Positions 6,413 to 10,810 of a DNA stretch of 10,810 nt are shown here, piece by piece; positions within the stretch are counted from its first letter, which is position 1, and every line of letters starts with the position of its first letter. The notes under the pieces are model-generated. The model saw nothing but the letters and a program-made list of their open reading frames with translations. It was not told where the DNA came from and made no database searches. The translations under genes and the position numbers were made by a program. The stretch is from Clostridiaceae bacterium (GTDB taxonomy: Bacteria; Bacillota; Clostridia; Oscillospirales; Acutalibacteraceae), in contig JAEDGK010000070.1 in the NCBI GenBank assembly GCA_016297555.1, positions 1 through 10,810 on the forward strand, given 5' to 3'.

Positions 6413-7791
6413 TGGAAAAGAAATATTTAAAAGCGAGCGAAACTTTTTCGTTCTCAATCTCGGCGTTCGGAAGAAGTATGATTTATACCCTTATGTCAAC
6501 ATTTCTTCTCATATTTTATACCGACGCTATGCAGCTCACGCCTGCTCACGCAGGTCTGATAATTCTTGCCGCGAGAATTTTCGATGCCGCAAATGACCCG
6601 ATTATGGGCATTATTGCCGATAAAACAAATACCAAATTCGGCAAGCTGCGTCCTTATCTCCTCTTTTCTCCGTTCCTTATAATGATTGCAACGGCGGCTC
6701 TGTTTTATGTTCCGAATTTTGGCTACGGCGGCAGACTTGCATATGCGACAATTACATACATTCTCTGGGGCATTTGCTTCACAATTCAGGATGTTCCGTT
6801 CTGGGGCATGAGCGCCGTTGTATCTCCGCTTGAAAACGAAAGAAATAAGTTCCTTTCAACTGCAAGGATATTCAGCACCATCGGCGGAGTTATTCCCACA
6901 TTGCTTGTTCCTGCTCTCAGAAACGGTCTCGGCAACACCAAGGGCTATTTTGTCAGCGGACTTATCTTTGCGGTTCTCGGCTCAATGATTTCACTTTCCG
7001 CGTTCTTCGGCACAAAGGAAAGAGTTGAGCAGAAAAAGGAAAAGGTTACCGTTGGCGAAATTGTGTCGGCATATGTTAAAAACAAGCCTCTCCTGCTTCT
7101 CATTGCTTCGAGCATTCTCGGCTCGGCAATGCTTATGGCTCAGACCTCGGGAAGCTACCTTGCAACTTACCTTATAAAGGATTCGGGTGTAATTCCCAAG
7201 GGAACCGTTCAGACGGTTATGACCGTTGCAATCGGCGCAGGTATGCTTGTAGCAATGGTTCTTATGCCCGTTCTTCGCAAAAAAATGTCGCTCAAAGCGA
7301 TTTATATTGCTTCCGCACTTTTCGGCGCGGCAATTCACGCTGTTATGTATTTTGTAGGATACAGCAACTTCTATGTATTCCTTGCAATTCTTGCCGTTGC
7401 GGGTTTGCCTCTCGGTATTTTCAATGTTATCACCTATGCAATGGTTGCCGACAGCGTTGATTACCTTGAATACAAAACAGGCAGACGCTCAGAGGGCGTA
7501 TGCTTCGCTTCGCAGACCTTTATCAGCAAGCTGACTGCGGGCATTTCAACCTTTATAACAAGCCTTGTTCTTGAAAAGGTTTGTTTCATTCAGCCGATTA
7601 ACGATGTTCCCGTTCTCAACCAGCCCCAGCAGGTTTTTGACGGAATGTTTATAATGGTTTCAATTATCCCGATGATAAGCCTTGCTCTTGCGGCTGTTCC
7701 GATGATTTTCAACGATTACACGGGCAAGAAGAAGGAAGAAATTCAAAAGGCTCTTGCCGAGCGCAGGGAGAATGCAAATGTCAATGGATAA
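6412..7791 (+). CDS. GPH-family sugar:cation symporter (MelB/XynP-like, MFS superfamily)
   Basis: This 459-residue, 12-helix transporter belongs to the glycoside-pentoside-hexuronide:cation symporter family (TC 2.A.2). The diagnostic N-terminal block is clear: ARIFDAANDPIMGIIAD (54-70), then KFGKLRPYLL. Asp58 and Asp62 occupy the positions of the cation-site aspartates Asp55 and Asp59 of Salmonella MelB, so cation coupling is probably intact. The second half carries YAMVADSVDYLEYKTGRRSEG, also typical of GPH proteins. The length is normal. The GTG start overlaps the upstream TAG stop and has AAGGAG (6397-6402) about 9 nt before it. Sugar specificity cannot be read from sequence; the downstream araD makes a pentose or arabinoside the best guess. 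Confidence 0.93.
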   Translation: MEKKYLKASETFSFSISAFGRSMIYTLMSTFLLIFYTDAMQLTPAHAGLIILAARIFDAANDPIMGIIADKTNTKFGKLRPYLLFSPFLIMIATAALFYVPNFGYGGRLAYATITYILWGICFTIQDVPFWGMSAVVSPLENERNKFLSTARIFSTIGGVIPTLLVPALRNGLGNTKGYFVSGLIFAVLGSMISLSAFFGTKERVEQKKEKVTVGEIVSAYVKNKPLLLLIASSILGSAMLMAQTSGSYLATYLIKDSGVIPKGTVQTVMTVAIGAGMLVAMVLMPVLRKKMSLKAIYIASALFGAAIHAVMYFVGYSNFYVFLAILAVAGLPLGIFNVITYAMVADSVDYLEYKTGRRSEGVCFASQTFISKLTAGISTFITSLVLEKVCFIQPINDVPVLNQPQQVFDGMFIMVSIIPMISLALAAVPMIFNDYTGKKKEEIQKALAERRENANVNG

Positions 7792-8329
7792 TGAATTTGA
7801 TGCTTTCACTCAAGGCGTTGAGCCGGGAGGCCTCAGGAGCAGAATGCAGATTAAGCTGCTGATTACCTTTATTGTCAGCAGGGCAGGGGAGCCGATGAAG
7901 GATTCAATGATAATCGAGGCTCTTCAGCTTCACGGACTTGCAAATTATTTTGAGGCAAGTCAGGCGATGGAGGAGCTTATCAGCGGCGGCAATCTTACCG
8001 AGGCGGACGGGCTGATATATATAACTCCCAAGGGTGAAATCTCCGTTGACGAGCTTGCCCGCGAAATACCGCGCACCGTTAAGGAAACCGCTCTTGCCGA
8101 TGCTATGATGCTTTTGACAAAGGCAAAAAGAGAGCGTGAAAATTCCGTTGAAATCAAAAAGACGGAAAACGGCTGCTATGTTACTTTTAAAATAATGCAC
8201 GGTCAGGAGCCGATGATGGAGCTGAGCGTTTACGCCGCCGATATGGAGCAGGCGCAGCATATAAAAAATAACTTCATCAAAGACCCGTCGCATATTTATG
8301 CAACGGTAATTGCTTCGCTGTTTGTGTGA
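7778..8329 (+). CDS. DUF4364-family protein, probable winged-helix protein
   Basis: This 183-residue soluble protein matches the pattern of the clostridial DUF4364 family. An N-terminal winged-helix-like region has KLLITFIV, a stretch resembling LHGLANYFEASQAMEEL, and then ITPKGE, where a wing hairpin would end. The C-terminal half has the family's beta-rich pattern (GCYVTFKIM, MMELSVYA) and ends with IYATVIASL. The function is unknown; the helix-turn-helix-like fold suggests a transcriptional regulator (inference). Three ATGs are close together at 7772, 7778 and 7784. ATG 7778 is chosen because GGGAG (7766-7770) lies 7 nt upstream. It overlaps the end of the symporter gene by 14 nt and precedes araD by 15 nt, so it is within the operon and could regulate it. 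Confidence 0.75.
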   Translation: MSMDNEFDAFTQGVEPGGLRSRMQIKLLITFIVSRAGEPMKDSMIIEALQLHGLANYFEASQAMEELISGGNLTEADGLIYITPKGEISVDELAREIPRTVKETALADAMMLLTKAKRERENSVEIKKTENGCYVTFKIMHGQEPMMELSVYAADMEQAQHIKNNFIKDPSHIYATVIASLFV

Positions 8330-8344
8330 AACGGAGTGAAAAAT

Positions 8345-9034
8345 ATGCTTGAAAGCTTAAAAGAAAGGGTTTGTGCGGCAAACCTGAAGCTGACCGAATA
8401 CGGTCTTGTCCTTTTTACATGGGGCAATGTTTCCGAGATTGACAGAGAAAGCGGGCTGTTTGTAATAAAGCCCTCCGGGGTCGATTATGCAAAGCTGCGC
8501 CCCGAGGATATGGTGGTTATGAATCTCAACGGCGAAAAGGTTGAGGGCGAGCTTAATCCCTCATCGGATACTCCCACTCATCTTGAGCTTTACCGCCGTT
8601 TCCCCGAAATAGGCGGCGTTGCTCACACTCATTCAACCTTTGCGGTTGCCTTTGCTCAGGCGGCGAAGGATATAGAGCTTTACGGCACAACCCATGCCGA
8701 TTTTTCATTCGGAGCCGTGCCCTGCACGCGTGATCTGACGGCAGAAGAAATCGAAAATGACTATGAGCTGAATACGGGCAGAGTTATAGCCGAGCGCTTT
8801 GAAACGGGCGGAATTGATTATAATGCCGTTCCTGCAGTGCTCGTTCATTCCCACGGTCCGTTCACATGGGGAAAGGACGGCTTTGAAGCGGCAAAAAATT
8901 CGGCAGTTCTTGAAGAGGTTGCCAAAATGGCATATCTGAGCGAAACGCTCAACGCCAAGCCCGCAAGCGAAAATATTCGCAATAAGCATTATTTCCGCAA
9001 GCACGGAGCAAACGCATATTACGGTCAGAAATAA
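8345..9034 (+). CDS. araD: L-ribulose-5-phosphate 4-epimerase
   Basis: Class II aldolase/epimerase that converts L-ribulose 5-phosphate to D-xylulose 5-phosphate, the last step of bacterial L-arabinose catabolism; cytoplasmic. The 229-residue protein aligns almost end to end with E. coli AraD (231 aa): TWGNVS, FVIKPSGVDY, PSSDTPTH, HTHS, GTTHADF, VLVHSHGPFTWG, RKHGANAYYGQ. The zinc ligands are His94, His96 and His170; Asp75 and Asp119 match the E. coli active-site residues Asp76 and Asp120, and Tyr226 matches Tyr229. ATG 8345 is preferred over GTG 8336 because CGGAG ends 8 nt before it and the product begins MLESLKERV like E. coli MLEDLKRQV. araA and araB are not in this window. Related activities (L-fuculose-phosphate aldolase, SgbE, UlaF) are less likely or closely overlapping. 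Confidence 0.94.
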   Translation: MLESLKERVCAANLKLTEYGLVLFTWGNVSEIDRESGLFVIKPSGVDYAKLRPEDMVVMNLNGEKVEGELNPSSDTPTHLELYRRFPEIGGVAHTHSTFAVAFAQAAKDIELYGTTHADFSFGAVPCTRDLTAEEIENDYELNTGRVIAERFETGGIDYNAVPAVLVHSHGPFTWGKDGFEAAKNSAVLEEVAKMAYLSETLNAKPASENIRNKHYFRKHGANAYYGQK

Positions 9035-9038
9035 CTTC

Positions 9039-9067
9039 TTGACACAGAGTGCGCTTGGGTATAGAAT
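9039..9067 (+). promoter_or_regulatory. Sigma-A type promoter of the zinc-ribbon membrane protein gene
   Basis: A perfect TTGACA (9039-9044) is followed after 17 nt by TAGAAT (9062-9067). It begins 5 nt after the araD stop codon. No terminator separates araD from this gene, so read-through from the operon plus this internal promoter is likely. Confidence 0.75.
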
Positions 9068-9101
9068 ATTATATAAAACGGTAGAAAAAAGGTGTGATTT
9101 T

Positions 9102-9866
9102 ATGGCAAAATGTCCTAAATGCGGAAGAAAACTTCATATCTGGAACATAAAAGCCGAATGCCCCGACTGCGGCGTAAATATAGCCAATTACGATTGGGAA
9201 AGACGCCTTGAAGAAGATTCGATTGCCGCAGAAGCAGCTTTCGCAAAGCTTCACGATGCTATGCGCCGCTTTAAGTTCTCATTTGTGGGCACAAAGCTCA
9301 GAATAGCCCGCATACCCATCAGCGTTCTGCCGCTGTTTTCTTTCCTGCTTCCGCTCGGTACTCTTGCGGTTTCAATTCCGTTTTGCGAAGAAAAGTTTAC
9401 TCTTAATGCAATAACGATTGTTATGAATATACTGAATTTCGATATTTTGGGAATATTTAAGGCTCCCGCCTCAGATATTATCGGCGCAGGCTCGCTCAGG
9501 TTTTTGCTCTCGCTCCTGTTTGTTGTTTTGAGCGCGCTTTCGCTGCTTGTGAGCCTTGTTTTTCTGCTGCTTAATTTCAGAAAGTTCAACAGCAAGGGCT
9601 TGTTTATAACAAATCTGATTGCAAGCCTTATGATGCTTTCAAGCTCCGTTTGCTTTAACAGCCTTTCGGGTGTTCTTGAATCAGGCACGCTCACCGACGC
9701 AGTAAGCTGTGCGCCGAGCTGGGGCGTTTTCGTAAGCGCCGCGCTGTTTATGCTTTCGGCAATCGTCAACCTCGTTGTTTCGTTAAAGCCCGTGGAGCTT
9801 CCTCCCGAGGAAAAGCCCGAGGATAATGCCGAAAAGAGCGAAGAAAAAGAAACCGCAAACGCCTAA
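9102..9866 (+). CDS. Zinc-ribbon protein with four membrane segments, function unknown
   Basis: I do not recognise a characterised family. The 254-residue protein opens with a zinc ribbon, CPKC (C4, C7) and CPDC (C20, C23), then a charged, probably helical stretch (31-58). Four predicted membrane segments follow at about 71-94, 133-157, 166-188 and 206-228. It ends in an acidic, Pro/Glu/Lys-rich tail (230-254). Basic residues before TM1 (KFSFVGTKLRIAR) and between TM2 and TM3 (NFRKFNSK) put the zinc ribbon and tail in the cytoplasm. The ATG at 9102 is chosen because AAAGGTG lies 7 nt upstream and translation begins exactly at the zinc ribbon; longer in-frame versions would start inside the promoter. 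Similar zinc-ribbon plus membrane proteins are common and mostly unassigned in Clostridia. Confidence 0.8.
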   Translation: MAKCPKCGRKLHIWNIKAECPDCGVNIANYDWERRLEEDSIAAEAAFAKLHDAMRRFKFSFVGTKLRIARIPISVLPLFSFLLPLGTLAVSIPFCEEKFTLNAITIVMNILNFDILGIFKAPASDIIGAGSLRFLLSLLFVVLSALSLLVSLVFLLLNFRKFNSKGLFITNLIASLMMLSSSVCFNSLSGVLESGTLTDAVSCAPSWGVFVSAALFMLSAIVNLVVSLKPVELPPEEKPEDNAEKSEEKETANA

Positions 9867-9880
9867 AACAATAAAAATTT

Positions 9881-9919
9881 CGCCGCGGAAAGGCTTTGAA
9901 TGCCTTTCTGCGGCGTTTT
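9881..9919 (+). terminator. Strong intrinsic terminator between convergent genes
   Basis: A 14-bp stem, CGCCGCGGAAAGGC pairing with GCCTTTCTGCGGCG (one G-U pair), has a 7-nt loop TTTGAAT and is followed by TTTT and a T-rich run. It lies 15 nt after the zinc-ribbon gene stop. On the minus strand the same hairpin is followed by AAATTTTTATTGTTTT, so it can also stop transcription of the convergent phosphatase-like gene, though less ideally. Confidence 0.88.
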
Positions 9920-9927
9920 GCATTTAT

Positions 9928-10734
9928 TCAGATGAAAGTGCCGTAAAAGTGGAGGATATTCATATCCTCAATCTGCGTGCTGCCGTGGCCGCCTCTGCGC
10001 TTGCCCGTTGTTAAATGCTGACCGTGGTCGGGCGCATAGATAAGCAGAGTGCGGTGCTTGCCGCTCCAATTCTTTTCTATGTATTCGGCAATATCGGCAA
10101 AGCCCTGAGCCTCAAAATCAACGGCATTGAGGGCTTCTTTGGATTCCGGACCGTAATCGTGAGCGGCGTCGTCATAATCAAAGGTGTGGATGCTTATAAC
10201 ATCGTATTTGTCTTCTTCCAAAAGCTCGCGCGCCTTTTTCTGAATGTAAGCGGCGTTAGGCTCCTCAAAATACGGCATATCGCGGTCTTTGAAAATATGA
10301 AGAAACGAAGAATCCTCCTGCGCGAGGATAGCAGGTTTGAGCCCCTTTTCAATCAGAACATCATAAAGCGTGTCACATTCAAGCTTTGGCTTTGTGTAGG
10401 TCTGAATTCCGTGCTGCTCAGGCTCAAGACCCGTATACATTGAAGCGTGAGCCACGGGAGTGACCGACATAACCGTGCTCACAAACGGCACGGACATTGA
10501 GGTGTGCTGATAGACGGGAGCGAAAAGCGATGTGTATTTTTGCCAGATATAAAGCCCGACGGCGTCGGCATGATAGAGAATTACTCTGTCTGCGTTTCCG
10601 CCCAGACGGGAGCGGAGAATATCCGAAACCCACTCTATTGACGGCGCAAATTCTTCGGGCAGAGAAACCCCGAGGCAGTCGGCAACAATGCCGGCAAAGC
10701 TCGTGAGCTTGTAGGTGTTGTAATGATCAGCCAT
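9928..10734 (-). CDS. Alkaline-phosphatase-superfamily hydrolase (phosphodiesterase/nucleotide pyrophosphatase-like), cytoplasmic
   Basis: This 268-residue protein has the two-metal core of the alkaline phosphatase superfamily, nearest to type I phosphodiesterase/nucleotide pyrophosphatases. Visible ligands are Asp57 (HADAVG), nucleophile candidate Thr92 in SVTPVAHASMYTG, Asp188 and His192 in DDAAHDYGPES, Asp236-His237 in APDHGQH, and His250 in GGHGS. The full metal and nucleophile set is therefore present and activity is expected. The substrate (phosphodiester, phosphomonoester or sulfate) cannot be read. It is much shorter than classical secreted NPP enzymes (around 400 residues) and has no signal peptide, so it is probably cytosolic. 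ATG 10734 is chosen over ATG 10746 because GGAGG (10740-10744) lies 5 nt upstream of it and overlaps the first ATG. It is a single-gene unit facing the plus-strand cluster across a shared terminator. Confidence 0.85.
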   Translation of the reverse strand: MADHYNTYKLTSFAGIVADCLGVSLPEEFAPSIEWVSDILRSRLGGNADRVILYHADAVGLYIWQKYTSLFAPVYQHTSMSVPFVSTVMSVTPVAHASMYTGLEPEQHGIQTYTKPKLECDTLYDVLIEKGLKPAILAQEDSSFLHIFKDRDMPYFEEPNAAYIQKKARELLEEDKYDVISIHTFDYDDAAHDYGPESKEALNAVDFEAQGFADIAEYIEKNWSGKHRTLLIYAPDHGQHLTTGKRRGGHGSTQIEDMNILHFYGTFI

Positions 10735-10765
10735 AGCAGCCTCCATATGTTTGGATTATGTGAAA

Positions 10766-10794
10766 ATTATAGCACGGCACTTGCGGAGATTCAA
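10766..10794 (-). promoter_or_regulatory. Sigma-A type promoter of the AlkP-superfamily gene
   Basis: On the minus strand TTGAAT (10794-10789), a 17-nt spacer, and a perfect TATAAT (10771-10766) preceded by TGC, an extended -10. Transcription should start about 25 nt before the gene's ATG. Nothing recognisable lies between it and the window end. Confidence 0.85.
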
Positions 10795-10810
10795 CAGTTA
10801 TTTGCCTTTT

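Noticed and set aside
9251..9769. 172-codon minus-strand frame opposite the zinc-ribbon membrane protein gene
   Set aside because: Ser/Thr/Arg-rich antisense reading of a membrane protein gene that itself has a promoter, ribosome binding site and terminator.

Overview
The window looks like chromosomal DNA of a low-to-mid GC Gram-positive bacterium, most likely a gut-type member of the Clostridia (Oscillospirales/Ruminococcaceae-like). The reasons are strong AGGAGG-type ribosome binding sites, a Bacillota-style topoisomerase III (TopB), a VanZ-family membrane protein, a DUF4364-family protein (a family I know from Clostridia), a lipobox-bearing solute-binding protein, and frequent TTG/GTG starts. 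No plasmid, phage, CRISPR or rRNA/tRNA signature was seen. The taxonomic call is inference from families and style, not from a marker gene.

Layout. Positions 57-5598 (minus strand) hold a tightly packed operon, read right to left: topB (type IA topoisomerase III), an oligopeptide-type ABC substrate-binding lipoprotein without its permease genes, a VanZ-family membrane protein, and a membrane-anchored GH5-like protein. All three junctions are overlapping or directly abutting, so translation is probably coupled. The GH5-like protein keeps the fold landmarks of the family but lacks both catalytic glutamates, so it is probably a pseudoenzyme. Positions 1-56, just past its stop, carry a sequence resembling the terminal inverted repeat of an insertion sequence.

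Positions 5671-5881 are a divergent promoter region rich in AT palindromes. From 5882 to 9866 (plus strand) there is a second cluster: a small membrane protein with an HEXXH motif, a GPH-family sugar:cation symporter, a DUF4364 winged-helix-type protein, L-ribulose-5-phosphate 4-epimerase (araD), and, behind its own good promoter, a zinc-ribbon protein with four membrane segments. The symporter plus AraD suggests uptake and use of a pentose such as L-arabinose or an arabinoside. A strong hairpin terminator at 9881-9919 ends this cluster and is placed to serve the convergent gene as well.

Positions 9928-10734 (minus strand) encode a short, apparently cytoplasmic alkaline-phosphatase-superfamily hydrolase with an excellent promoter at 10766-10794.

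Most of the window is ordinary accessory and housekeeping content. The most interesting items are the GH5-like pseudoenzyme in the topB operon, the HEXXH membrane protein divergent from it, and the orphan binding protein. I do not see convincing evidence of a wholly new multi-gene system, although topB / orphan binding protein / VanZ / GH5 pseudoenzyme is an unusual set to find translationally coupled.
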